A stretch of 33,200 nucleotides of DNA from JBFWWP01 sp050246115 (GTDB taxonomy: Bacteria; Planctomycetota; UBA8108; UBA1146; JAJFFE01): positions 1 to 33,200 of the forward strand of contig JBFWWP010000045.1 in NCBI GenBank assembly GCA_050246115.1, read 5' to 3'. The position numbers were made by a program, and so were the translations under genes. Positions 7,891-16,396 of the stretch are shown here, piece after piece; positions within the stretch are counted from its first letter, which is position 1, and every line of letters starts with the position of its first letter. A model generated the notes under the pieces. That model searched no databases, was not told where the DNA came from, and worked only from the letters and a program-made list of their open reading frames with translations.

Positions 7891-9872
7891 GAGGCCTCCT
7901 CGTCCGCGGCCAGGGCCCGGCGCGCAGCGTTCCGAACGCGTCGATTCCACAGCGGGACGAACAGTCGGCGCTCGGTCAACACGCGGTTCAGGATCGACCG
8001 TCCGCCCAGCGCACTCCGCGCGGCGATGGCCTGGCAGATGCGCTCGACCTCGTCCGGAACGCGGCAGGCGAACTTGTGCTTCCGGAGCAGCTGTTTCAGA
8101 AGATCGTATGACCAGGCGTCGCTCTGCGAGCCGAGGGCCTCGATCGCCGCGATGCGAACGGTCGAAGACCCGGAGCAGGCGAGACTGGCCTCGATGACGG
8201 ACGTTGCGTCGGCTTGGGTTCGACTGGGCAGGAGCTGCAACAGCGTCTTCAGCAGATGCGGCGCTCGCGGTGCCAAGGAGGTGATCCACTCGCGCAGGCG
8301 ATCCGCGGGCACTGCCAGCGCGAATCTCGCCCCGGCTGGGCTCGCCAGTCGGGCCGTGTTCAGCTCGAGCCATTGCGGGAGCGCTTCGTTCCTCGCGCAG
8401 GTCTGGTTGATCACGTCCAACCAGCCGCTCTCGAGGCTGTGTTCGACTGCCGGACCTTCAAGAATGCAGAAGAGCAAGTCGAGCGCGAACGCGTCTCGGT
8501 GTGCGAACAAGCGCCGGAGCACTTCGGTGGCTTCCTCGGCGTCCGTGAGCACATCGATCGGTGGTGACTTCTGGAGGTCCGGTGGGGAAGCGAGCAGCCG
8601 TTGTCGCAACTGCTCTCTTTCATCGCAGACAATGGCGAACACTTCTTCCGGACGGGCGACGCCATGGAGTACTTCGACCGTCCACGCGATCCGCAAGCGA
8701 TCGGGGAGACGCCGCAGCGCCGCGGTGACGGGTCCCAGGCTCGCGCGCGTCACCCCCCCACGCGCCAGGTGCGTGCGAATGACCTCTTGGGCGGTGCGTC
8801 GTAGCTCGGGTCTGGCCTGTTCGCCGAGCTGCGCCTCGAAGTTGCCGACGACTTCCAGGAACTCGGCCACGGTATGGCTGGGTTGAAAGTGATTCCTGAA
8901 CTCGGTTCGTTGCACCTCGAGCTCGGGCGTCAGTTCGATCGTGACCGGGGCCGAAGGGATCGGCAAGGGGTTGGGGGCGATCGGCGACACCTCTGGGCCG
9001 GAGGTTGCTTTCGGCGCGTTGGGAAAGAACTTCTGCAACAGCATCCAACGAAGTTGGGTGGTCAGGGTGTTCGCCGCCGGCTCCGCCGCAACGCCTTCCG
9101 GAAGACTCGTGCCGGCCGCGACTCCCTCGCTGTGGCGCCAAACCAAGTCCAACCCGGCGAGAACCAGATCGCGCACCGAGCTGAGGTTCTGCCAGTCGGT
9201 GGCCGGATTGTCACGAAGGGCGTGAAACAACGTTGCTGCGAAGCTGTTGCCGCCCGCGAGATGCAACTTGGGCGTCAGATCCTGGATCGTCTGTCGAATG
9301 TGAGGGATGCGGAGAACCTTGGAGATCGTCTCGACTTGCGGCAGGGTGAAACCTTCCCACTCGGCCCCGACCGGGAGCGCGGAGCCGGCCTCGGCGCGGT
9401 CGGAGTTCCCTTCGAGGGCTTCGAAGATCGTGCCGGGCGCGAAGTAGAAGACATCCAGGCCCGGGCCGATGTGGAGGGATTCATCGCACAACGAGGTTAG
9501 ATCCGAGTCTCGACCAAGCAGGTTGGCGAGCGCTTGCACCTCGGTTTCGGAGACGCCCTGCGCGATCCGGATCGCGCGGATCATCCGCAATCTCAACCCG
9601 CGCAGCAGTTGCTGAGCATGGCTCGAGTCGTCGACGGCGCTGTTGTTGACGAAGAGCTGCTCGCCCCGCACGTCGATGAGGAGATCCCCCTCCGTCGAGA
9701 TGCAGCCCTCGAGATCCGCCAGCAGGGACTGGACGCGCTTGCGGAGACGGGGGTGTTCCTCGGGGTACAGCTTGAGCTCGCGTTGATACGCGTTGAGACT
9801 CTTTACGAACGCCTCGACGAGGGTGCTCGCTTCGACGGCGGCCGGCGTGGCGGAGACATCTCGAGACGTCAT
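7887..9872 (-). CDS. Large unknown protein, HEAT-like C-terminus, partner of the HD-GYP protein
   Basis: 661 residues from an ATG preceded by GAGGG. I do not recognise a named family. Residues 15-125 (LVEAFVKSLNAYQRELKLYP..HPR onwards) resemble the N-terminal domain of the HD-GYP protein encoded immediately downstream: both have an LVEA helix, a KNY/NAY turn, HPR, a long helix, a short beta pair containing a charged strand, then a helix-rich stretch. The C-terminal part (IRIAAIEALGSQSDAWSYDLLKQ and neighbours) has the helical, Ala/Leu-rich look of HEAT/armadillo repeats. No catalytic motif or membrane segment is visible. Four-base overlap with the HD-GYP gene indicates one operon and coupled synthesis, so a scaffold or regulatory subunit for that enzyme is a reasonable inference. 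Promoter should lie in 9873-10263. Confidence 0.75.
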   Translation of the reverse strand: MTSRDVSATPAAVEASTLVEAFVKSLNAYQRELKLYPEEHPRLRKRVQSLLADLEGCISTEGDLLIDVRGEQLFVNNSAVDDSSHAQQLLRGLRLRMIRAIRIAQGVSETEVQALANLLGRDSDLTSLCDESLHIGPGLDVFYFAPGTIFEALEGNSDRAEAGSALPVGAEWEGFTLPQVETISKVLRIPHIRQTIQDLTPKLHLAGGNSFAATLFHALRDNPATDWQNLSSVRDLVLAGLDLVWRHSEGVAAGTSLPEGVAAEPAANTLTTQLRWMLLQKFFPNAPKATSGPEVSPIAPNPLPIPSAPVTIELTPELEVQRTEFRNHFQPSHTVAEFLEVVGNFEAQLGEQARPELRRTAQEVIRTHLARGGVTRASLGPVTAALRRLPDRLRIAWTVEVLHGVARPEEVFAIVCDEREQLRQRLLASPPDLQKSPPIDVLTDAEEATEVLRRLFAHRDAFALDLLFCILEGPAVEHSLESGWLDVINQTCARNEALPQWLELNTARLASPAGARFALAVPADRLREWITSLAPRAPHLLKTLLQLLPSRTQADATSVIEASLACSGSSTVRIAAIEALGSQSDAWSYDLLKQLLRKHKFACRVPDEVERICQAIAARSALGGRSILNRVLTERRLFVPLWNRRVRNAARRALAADEEAS

Positions 9873-10263
9873 CGACCCTCGTTGGGCGATCGCCGCGCGA
9901 CCGCTTCAGCCCTCTCACCGGACCACGACCAGTACGAACGGCGTCGCTTCCGAGGGGCCTTTCGGAACGCCCCTCGTATCTGCGGGCAAGCCGCGACCCA
10001 CTTCCCCGGCCGCGCCTGCTCTCGGCTCGTGGCGCGATACGCCTCGTTCGATGCACGCGCGAATGCGCTGGAAGTCGGTCTCCTGAAGCTTAACCCATGA
10101 GCTCAGTCGCGTCGAACGAGCGGGAATCGCACGACCGCGCGGCCGGTTCGTCTCAACCATCGCGACCGCTCTCGACGAAGCCCGAGTCGGCGGCAATCTC
10201 TTCCACGGTCGACCGTTCCTGAAGTTCCGGGATGGCCGCGGATCAGACGAGCGCGCGGGCTAG
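9873..10263. other. Intergenic region upstream of the HEAT/HD-GYP operon
   Basis: About 390 bp with no gene I can support. A minus-strand open frame of about 90 codons (9915-10196) lacks a convincing start with ribosome site and has shadow-like composition. The sequence must carry the promoter of the minus-strand operon starting at 9872, but I see no clear -35/-10 pair. Its right end is bounded by the foldback element. Confidence 0.5.
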
Positions 10264-10440
10264 GGAGTCGCCCAAGAATAACTTCGACATCTTGCCGTCG
10301 ATTTGGGTCAGATTCGGCCGATCCGGAAAGCTCGGAACCGGAGGCGTAGCCTTAGTTCCGGTGAGGATTCCGAGGTTCTCGGATCGGTCGAAGATGGCCC
10401 GAAGCGACGAGCAAGAGGGAAGTTATTCTTGGGCGACTCC
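10264..10440. mobile_element. Foldback / MITE-like palindromic element, copy 1
   Basis: 177 bp with perfect 22-bp terminal inverted repeats at 10264-10285 and 10419-10440, outer end GGAGTCGCCCAAGAATA. The symmetry continues inwards: the next about 50 bases of each arm also match as reverse complements with scattered mismatches, ending in a small AGGC-GTA-GCCT tip, so the entire element can fold into one long hairpin. No coding capacity. A second copy at 21090-21267 is about 92 % identical by eye and in the same orientation. If the core is taken as GAGTCG...CGACTC, the flanking pentamers are CTAGG (10260-10264) and CTAAG (10440-10444), a possible decayed target duplication. The right terminus starts at the last base of the TAG stop codon of the dockerin gene. 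Confidence 0.85.
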
Positions 10441-12944
10441 TAAGGGCAGTCGAGCAGGTTGTAAGCCGAACAGTCCAAGCCGTCTGCGGTGGGGTCGGCG
10501 CCACATACGCAACTCGGTGCGGGCAGGACGACCGGGGGACTTCCGAACAGCGAGCTGAGCAGCTGAATCCCGTCTGCGATGTTCAGCACGCCGTCGTCGT
10601 TCGCGTCGCACGCGTCGAAACAGGCCGGGGTGGGAGGGGCTCCGGGAGGAAACAGCAGCGTGAGGAGAGCCACCGCGTCGGCGATGTCGATGGATACATC
10701 GTTGTTGCAGTTGCCTCGGCGAAAGCCGGGACCTGGCACGAGTACCTTCAGCGACTCCAAGTACTCGGCGACGAGGGCCGTGCGGTCACCCGCGAAGCCG
10801 CCGAACTCCCACGACTGCGCGATCACGCGGCCTTGGCAAGGACTGGCTGGAACGTAGTAGATCCCGGTGATGTAGGCCGCTTCGGCCATCAGCGGATCCG
10901 GCAGACCGTCGTCGGCGTTACGCCAGATCGCCCCCGAGTTCGATCCCGGAAGGTCGGGGTTGGTTCCGAAGCCAGGACCCGTCGGGTTCAGGCGGTCCGT
11001 CGAGTCGTTCCCGCCCGCCACCAGGGGGCTGATGTTGTCTTGGGAGTACAGGATCGCCGAGAAGGCGCTGACGTCGAGGTCGGCGTGGCTCGATCCGTTC
11101 ATGCGGGTGAACGAATCGTCGCCATCGAAGGCGAACTGACCCGGCAGGTCCGTGGCTCGCCCGAGCACTCCATCCACGTCGGCAAAGGGTGTGGCGGGGT
11201 CGAAGCCCCAAGCTTGACCACCCTCGATGTAGATCGAGACGCCGTCCGCCGCGAGGTCGAAGAGTGCTTGCCCTTCCGACGGAGTGAGCACGTGATTCTC
11301 GGGGAAGGTCCCCAGCGTAACCCACAGAGTGTCTCCAGCGCTGAGCGCGGTCAGACACTCGAACCCGATCAGGTCCCGAATCGTGAGCACGACCTCGTCG
11401 TTGCCCGGAGCCTCGAGCGCTTCTCGCAGACGCGCGGCGCTGTTCGTCTGTCCGGCATACCCCATCGGTTCGACGGAGTTGTTGGGGATTGCGTGCCAGA
11501 GGATGTTCGACTCACCGTTGTAGACGACGACATCCACCGAGCACGAAGTGGCGTAGGTTCCTCCTGGGCAGCAACTGCCGGACACGTTCACCGTGTACAA
11601 GCCGGCCGTCGAGAACGGACCGGCCAGGAACGTGATGGGAACGCAGGCCGGGAACACTCCGGGTTCAGTGCCCGACTCCACCACGGCGCCGCCGGGACCC
11701 GTGATCGAGTAGGAGTAGCCGAGGGAGCACACTTGGGGTTCGATGACGATCTCGATCGCGCCGGTCGAACAGCTCGAGTCACAGCGCACGATGGGGTCCA
11801 AGCACGTCGTGATGGTGTTGCCCGACAGGGTCAGTGAGTAGCCGTTGCCGCCGCCACCGCACGGGAAGCCACCGAAGATGGCGTTGCCACCGATAGTGCC
11901 CGGCGCGACGAACAGGTAGTACGTACCACAGGGGAGTGCGATCACCGGGGACGTCACCGCGGCGCAATCGCCGTCGCTGAACACGGTGGGGCTGAACACT
12001 TGCACGTCGTCACAATCCCCCGAGCTACCCAGCTCGCGCAAGAGCAGCGAGTTGAGCGGTAGCTCGCCAGAGATCGTCCACGACACCTGCAGGGGAGCTG
12101 GAACGACGAACTCGTACCAGTCCGTGTCGCGGGTGCCGCCATTCGCCCACGAGCTGGCGCAAAGGGTGCTGCCGAGGGCGATGGACTCGAACCCCGGGTT
12201 CGAGAGATTGCAGCCGTTGTTCGCAACGACGCCACAGGCCTCGGACTCGGGCGCCCCCGAACAGGTGAGGGTGCAGCCGCCCGGCGGCACGCTGCTCGCC
12301 ACCGTGAGCTGGTAGTCCGTGCTGCCGCCGCTGCATGGGTAACCGTTGAAAATGTCGCCCATGTTCAAGGGCCCATCTCCGGCGGTGACCAGGACGATGT
12401 AGGTGCCCGCAGACAAGGTGCCGGAGATCGTTGCGGGAGTAGCCATGCAGTCGGCACTGTTGTCTTGCGCGAAAATGGTCACGAACCCAGGAGTGCTCGA
12501 GCACGCCCCCAACAGCAACAGTCCGGGAAACTCCGACTGCAGCGTGATGGCGATGGTCCCGGTCGAAGGTTGGGTGAACTGGAACCAGTCGACGTCTCGC
12601 GCGCCGCCGGTGGCTGCGATGTCACCACACACGGGGGTGCCATCGATTGCGATGGGGATGTAGATCCCGCCAAAGCAACCATTGTCGGTGCCGACCGTTC
12701 CGCACGCGTCGGGTTCGCTGACACCCATGCAGGCGATCGCGCATGGCGGTGGGCCGAACGGCAAGGCACCGGCGCCACGAGGCCCGGTACTGAGCCCGGA
12801 GGTCGCGACGAACAGGGTCTCCGATGTATCTCCGAGAAACGGCGACTGGGCATTCCCCTGCGACGGTGCGGCGATCCATGCGATCGAGACCGACGCCCCC
12901 AACAGCGCGCGCAAGGCTCCGGACTTCACTGTCTTGGACTTCAC
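10440..12944 (-). CDS. Secreted multidomain protein with two PPC-like repeats and C-terminal dockerin-like repeats
   Basis: 834 residues from the GTG at 12944, chosen because GGAGG lies five bases ahead and the product then begins with a clean signal peptide (cleavage after NAQ, about residue 33). Residues 68-216 and 224-376 are two homologous Cys-rich beta domains resembling bacterial pre-peptidase C-terminal (PPC) domains: each has a Cys-rich entry with ACG and NGC, a DxDW[FY]xF strand, and a closing G(Y/F)PC-GG segment. Residues about 380-530 look Ig-like and 530-735 may have a GATase/ThuA-like alpha-beta layout (DTLWVTLGTFPENHVLTPSEG). Residues 744-834 hold two EF-hand/dockerin-like repeats (CNNDVSIDIADAVALL and ANDDGVLNIADGIQLL) and a Cys-rich tail, a planctomycete hallmark. 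Likely extracellular; ligand unknown. The stop codon abuts the foldback element. Confidence 0.88.
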   Translation of the reverse strand: MKSKTVKSGALRALLGASVSIAWIAAPSQGNAQSPFLGDTSETLFVATSGLSTGPRGAGALPFGPPPCAIACMGVSEPDACGTVGTDNGCFGGIYIPIAIDGTPVCGDIAATGGARDVDWFQFTQPSTGTIAITLQSEFPGLLLLGACSSTPGFVTIFAQDNSADCMATPATISGTLSAGTYIVLVTAGDGPLNMGDIFNGYPCSGGSTDYQLTVASSVPPGGCTLTCSGAPESEACGVVANNGCNLSNPGFESIALGSTLCASSWANGGTRDTDWYEFVVPAPLQVSWTISGELPLNSLLLRELGSSGDCDDVQVFSPTVFSDGDCAAVTSPVIALPCGTYYLFVAPGTIGGNAIFGGFPCGGGGNGYSLTLSGNTITTCLDPIVRCDSSCSTGAIEIVIEPQVCSLGYSYSITGPGGAVVESGTEPGVFPACVPITFLAGPFSTAGLYTVNVSGSCCPGGTYATSCSVDVVVYNGESNILWHAIPNNSVEPMGYAGQTNSAARLREALEAPGNDEVVLTIRDLIGFECLTALSAGDTLWVTLGTFPENHVLTPSEGQALFDLAADGVSIYIEGGQAWGFDPATPFADVDGVLGRATDLPGQFAFDGDDSFTRMNGSSHADLDVSAFSAILYSQDNISPLVAGGNDSTDRLNPTGPGFGTNPDLPGSNSGAIWRNADDGLPDPLMAEAAYITGIYYVPASPCQGRVIAQSWEFGGFAGDRTALVAEYLESLKVLVPGPGFRRGNCNNDVSIDIADAVALLTLLFPPGAPPTPACFDACDANDDGVLNIADGIQLLSSLFGSPPVVLPAPSCVCGADPTADGLDCSAYNLLDCP

Positions 12945-13083
12945 TCGATCCTCCGTCCTCCTCGGGCACCCTGGTCGCCAAGCCAACGGTCTGGCCGGGC
13001 GCGGCGGCCCGATCTTACAGCTCCGCCGAGGGGTGATGACACTCATTCACGGTCGCGGGGCGACGCGAGCACGGCTCCGAAGG

Positions 13084-13644
13084 TCAGACCCTCGGAGTGG
13101 CCAGCGGGGCTTCGTGCAGGACGCGGACGAAACGTCCATCGCCCCCCAGGTGGGTCTCGAGGATCAGCACGCGATCGACCGGCAGGGGAGAGTCAGCAAC
13201 CGGCCGCGCGAAACGATAGTCGAGTTGCGGAGTCGCGAAGCGCAGCAACGGGACCCGGGGAACGAACGCGTCCGGCTTTCCGCGAGCAGAGTGGGACAAT
13301 CGCGTGACCAGTCGGTGGCGCAAGTCCAAGATAGGGGCCGGGGCGTCGGTGATCAGCGCGATCTGGCGCGCCGGACCCTCGTCGGGCAGGCTTGCCAGAC
13401 GTTGGGCCGTGAGCGTGAACGCCGTCACCCCGGCCGCCGCGCGATCGACGGACTCTTCGACTCGGTCGAGCTCGCGCTGCGGTACGCCCGCGAGGTACAG
13501 CACCGTGAGGACGGCGCAACTGGGTTCGGTCCACACCCCGGCGGGGCACCCCGACGCCTGTAGCTGTTCGATCCAGGCCCGAGCCCGATCGGTTGGAATC
13601 GTTACCCCGACGTACACCTGCGGGTGGTTCCGAGGCCTCGACAT
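13084..13644 (-). CDS. 2H-phosphoesterase-like (ThpR / 2'-5' RNA ligase family) protein, active-site motifs degenerate
   Basis: 186 residues from the ATG at 13644. The overall pattern follows ThpR-type RNA 2',3'-cyclic phosphodiesterases: an opening strand VYVGVTIP, a first core strand AVLTVLYLAGVP, a second core region VPRVPLLRFATP, and a closing VDRVLILETHLGGDGRFVRV strand. The family acts through two HxT/S motifs. Here the first His is replaced by Val45 (V-L-T) and the second motif reads R-V-P at 130-132, so both catalytic histidines seem lost. It may bind RNA or nucleotides without cleaving, or be non-functional. It is divergent from the glutamyl-Q tRNA(Asp) synthetase gene, 138 bp between starts, which hints at an RNA-related role but proves nothing. 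Confidence 0.7.
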   Translation of the reverse strand: MSRPRNHPQVYVGVTIPTDRARAWIEQLQASGCPAGVWTEPSCAVLTVLYLAGVPQRELDRVEESVDRAAAGVTAFTLTAQRLASLPDEGPARQIALITDAPAPILDLRHRLVTRLSHSARGKPDAFVPRVPLLRFATPQLDYRFARPVADSPLPVDRVLILETHLGGDGRFVRVLHEAPLATPRV

Positions 13645-13782
13645 GGCGCGCACGATCCTCCCGGTGGGGTTGCCCGACGACTCTACGAGAGCCTCGTCGA
13701 TATCGGTAGCAGTTTCGGGAGGCGATGGGCATCTTGGAGCGGGTACCCCATACCCCGACCCCGCCACGAAGCGAGCCACCGC

Positions 13783-14796
13783 TTGACCTCGACCGACGAC
13801 CCGTCCGCACCCGCAACTCTGCGCGACCCAGCGAACTCGACCCCGACCGGACGCGTCTCGCGTCTGGCTCCGTCGCCGACGGGGGCGCTGCACTTGGGGA
13901 ACGCGCGCACGTTCTTGGTGAACTGGGCGCTCGCGAGGCAGCGGGGCTGGCGGCTGGTCATGCGCATCGAGGATCTCGACAGCCCGCGAGTGAAAGACGG
14001 CGCGGAGCGCGACGCGCTCGACGTACTCGCGTGGCTGGGGGTCGACTACGATGGCACCCCGTTCGTGCAGTCGCAGCACCTCGATGACTACTGGTCGGCA
14101 CTCGTCGAGTTGAGCCGCGGATCGTCGGTGTTTCGTTGTGACCTGACACGACGCGAGGTCGAGGCTGCGGCTTCGGCACCGCACCTGGGCGATCACGAGA
14201 CTCGCTACGTGCCGGAGCTACGACCCACCGATCCAGCAGCCTATCAGCCCGTCAGTCGCCTCGCGAACTATCGGTTGCGCGTCGATGCTGCGGCGGTCAC
14301 CGTCGAGGACCGCGTGGCCGGGGCGGTGGTTTGTGATCCGGGGCAGGAAGTCGGGGACTTCTTGTTGTGGACCAAACGCGGGGTCCCGTCCTATCAGCTC
14401 GCGGTCGTGATCGACGACGTGCGTCAGCACGTGACGGACGTCGTGCGGGGCGTCGACCTGCTGCCCTCGGCGGCCCGTCAAACGCTGCTCTATCGCGCGC
14501 TGGGTGCGCCGACCCCAACGTGGTGGCACCTCCCGCTGGTGATCGGCGAGGACGGGCGGCGCTTGGCGAAGCGCCACGGCGACAGCCGTGTCGCACACTA
14601 TCGCGACCTTGGGATCGCACCCACGCGGGTCGTCGGGTTGTTGGCTCACTGGTGCGGGCTCTCGGGCCCGCTGCGCGAGTTGGACGCCGCTACCTTCCTG
14701 CGGTCGTTCGACATCGAAGCGCTTCCACGCACGCCGATCGTGTTCGACGCTGCGGCCGAAGCGTGGTTGCTAGGCGGTACCACTCGCTCGCTGTGA
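13783..14796 (+). CDS. gluQ: Glutamyl-Q tRNA(Asp) synthetase
   Basis: About 337 residues from a TTG at 13783; the start is uncertain, because conserved sequence begins only at RLAPSPTGALHLGN (residues 27-40) and no good ribosome site is visible. It is a class I catalytic core: the HIGH counterpart is HLGN at 37-40, MRIEDLDSPR is the glutamate/ATP-binding loop, and the KMSKS counterpart is LAKRHG at 261-266. There is no anticodon-binding domain, which separates GluQ from full GluRS. The enzyme attaches glutamate to the queuosine base of tRNA(Asp). The zinc-knuckle position reads FRCDLTRRE: Cys119 is kept but the second Cys of the usual CxC is Leu, and the later Cys is missing, so the zinc site looks lost. 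The stop codon sits in the terminator-like hairpin. Confidence 0.92.
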   Translation: MTSTDDPSAPATLRDPANSTPTGRVSRLAPSPTGALHLGNARTFLVNWALARQRGWRLVMRIEDLDSPRVKDGAERDALDVLAWLGVDYDGTPFVQSQHLDDYWSALVELSRGSSVFRCDLTRREVEAAASAPHLGDHETRYVPELRPTDPAAYQPVSRLANYRLRVDAAAVTVEDRVAGAVVCDPGQEVGDFLLWTKRGVPSYQLAVVIDDVRQHVTDVVRGVDLLPSAARQTLLYRALGAPTPTWWHLPLVIGEDGRRLAKRHGDSRVAHYRDLGIAPTRVVGLLAHWCGLSGPLRELDAATFLRSFDIEALPRTPIVFDAAAEAWLLGGTTRSL

Positions 14797-14838
14797 GCGG
14801 CTGCGGGGAGGGGGGTGTCCTCTCCCCGGCAGCGCTCA
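14794..14838. terminator. Strong hairpin between convergent gluQ and barrel gene
   Basis: CGGGGAGGGG (14804-14813) pairs with CCTCTCCCCG (14819-14828) with one mismatch around a five-base loop. The stem continues outwards through TGAGCG...CGCTCA, so it includes the gluQ stop codon. No T-run follows, but the stem is long and lies between two converging genes, so a bidirectional terminator is likely. Confidence 0.6.
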
Positions 14839-14854
14839 CCTCGCCACGATCGAA

Positions 14855-15916
14855 TCAGAAGGTGATCACAATGTTGGTGGTGATCCGGCGATCGAAAATG
14901 TCGTTCTCGGCGATTCGCCGCAGCGCGAAACCGTAGCCGAAGCCCCAGCTCACGCCCTTCTTCAACTCACAGCGGAAGCCGACCGTCGCCCAGTGCGCAG
15001 AACTCCCGGCGACGTCACCCGCGCCGAGGTTGCCATAGTCCAGCAGCCCGTCGCGCAACCCTGCCGTCGGGATGGAAACGCCGTTGCCGAGGTTCAGCAG
15101 GAAGTCGCCGTTGCTCAAGTAGTAGAAACCGTGATACTCGACCAACGGGTGGAACCACTCGCACACCTCGTAGCTCGCATGGGCATCCCAGCTCAGCGAG
15201 TCATTGCCTTTGCCGTGGTGGGTCGTGATTCTCCCCACGAGGTCTGCGATCACAGACAGGCGACCGTACTTCTTGGCGCCGGTGATGAAGAGCGATACTT
15301 CGTCTTCGAGACCCTGCGCCACCTCGCGTCGTCCGCTCGACAGGCGCAATCGGCAGCCCACCGAGGCGATCGCCTGCTTCTCCTTGTCGACGTAGAACGC
15401 GTACTTCAATCCGGCCGCGAGGTCATTCCACTCCTCCGCTTCGGGCAGCGCCGTCGACTCGAGGTCGGCATGGCCGTCGCCCGTGGCGATGAACTGCAGT
15501 CGTTCCGTGAGCGCCAAGCGGGCTTGCACCGCCAGCACGGTGAGGTCGCCCCCGCCCAGCAGGCTGTCCTTGGGGAACTCATGGTAAAGCAGCAGCGGGC
15601 GAATGTCGGTGTTGATGAACGGGTCCTCGAAGTACAACGGTGAGCCGACGGGTCGCGGGAAGCTCTCGAACCCGTCGCGCGTACCGGAGATGAAGCCCGG
15701 CCACAGTCCCTTGCTCTCGGAGTCGGCGGCAGCTCCGTCCATGGACGATTCCGCGGTCCGGTCCATGGGCTCAGCGGCGAACAGAGGTGCCATCACCGAG
15801 CGGAAGGAGAGCGCTCGTTGCGGGTCGTTGGTCTGGGCGGACGCGGCACCGAGCAACGTGACGGTTATCGACGCGACTCGGAGCACCGTGGCGAGAGAGC
15901 GGCTTGATCGTCTCAT
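14855..15916 (-). CDS. Secreted outer-membrane beta-barrel-like protein
   Basis: 353 residues from the ATG at 15916, with AGGGAG eight bases upstream. The N-terminus MRRSSRSLATVLR followed by VASITVTLLGAASAQ is a signal peptide. The mature protein has alternating short beta strands rich in Gly, Tyr and Trp (LKYAFYVDKE, LVEYHGFYYLSNGD, WGFGYGFALRR) and ends in IVITF, a C-terminal Phe as recognised by the BAM machinery. These point to an outer-membrane barrel of about 12-14 strands. I do not recognise a specific porin family; the substrate is unknown. It converges on gluQ and diverges from the P-loop ATPase gene across a 480-bp gap. Confidence 0.75.
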   Translation of the reverse strand: MRRSSRSLATVLRVASITVTLLGAASAQTNDPQRALSFRSVMAPLFAAEPMDRTAESSMDGAAADSESKGLWPGFISGTRDGFESFPRPVGSPLYFEDPFINTDIRPLLLYHEFPKDSLLGGGDLTVLAVQARLALTERLQFIATGDGHADLESTALPEAEEWNDLAAGLKYAFYVDKEKQAIASVGCRLRLSSGRREVAQGLEDEVSLFITGAKKYGRLSVIADLVGRITTHHGKGNDSLSWDAHASYEVCEWFHPLVEYHGFYYLSNGDFLLNLGNGVSIPTAGLRDGLLDYGNLGAGDVAGSSAHWATVGFRCELKKGVSWGFGYGFALRRIAENDIFDRRITTNIVITF

Positions 15917-16396
15917 GGGATTCTCCCTGAACGCTGTAGAAGACGGAACCAGTAGTGTGCCTCGAACGATGGAAACGACGGACCTACCAAGAGCCCGAAC
16001 CACAGGGACCTGGGTTTCGCGCCGCCCTGGCGATGCAAGGCCCGTTCCTCGTCCGTGTTCGTCGTTCGGGCCGACGCGACCCACTATCACGCCTTTTGCC
16101 CGCGCCGCCCGGTTTGGCTGCGATGGGAAGACCCTGCGTGATTCTGCGAATCGGGCTTGGTGGCGGTCTGTCCGCACCGGGAGGCTCCCGTGTTTCCGTG
16201 TCATTCGGTAGAATGCGCGCGCGTCAGATTCGCGTGTCTGGGAATCGACGTGCTGCCAGCCATCCCAACGCCGTGACGGCGGCTGGCGCCGGAGTTGCTC
16301 GTGAATGGGCTTGATCTGGGTCGGTGCTCGCGAAGTTTGCGTTGGCTTCCGCGAGCTCCGTTCCCGGCGCCGTTGCAGGAAGGGTAGGAGTGCCCC
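15917..16396. other. Divergent intergenic region between the barrel gene and the P-loop ATPase gene
   Basis: 480 bp with no gene I can support on either strand. It must contain promoters for the minus-strand barrel gene and the plus-strand ATPase/kinase operon. TAGAAT at 16209-16214 could be a -10 box for the plus strand, without a convincing -35, which would leave a leader of about 175 bases. No repeat or clear operator was seen. Confidence 0.4.

Noticed and set aside
7891..8373. N-terminal extension of the HD-GYP frame
   Set aside because: It overlaps the upstream partner gene in another frame; the GTG overlapping that gene's stop is the natural start.
9915..10196. Small minus-strand open frame upstream of the HEAT/HD-GYP operon
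   Set aside because: No start codon with a ribosome site in the plausible part and no recognisable sequence.
13645..14196. Minus-strand extension of the 2H-phosphoesterase-like frame
   Set aside because: It lies opposite the conserved gluQ coding region and adds no domain.
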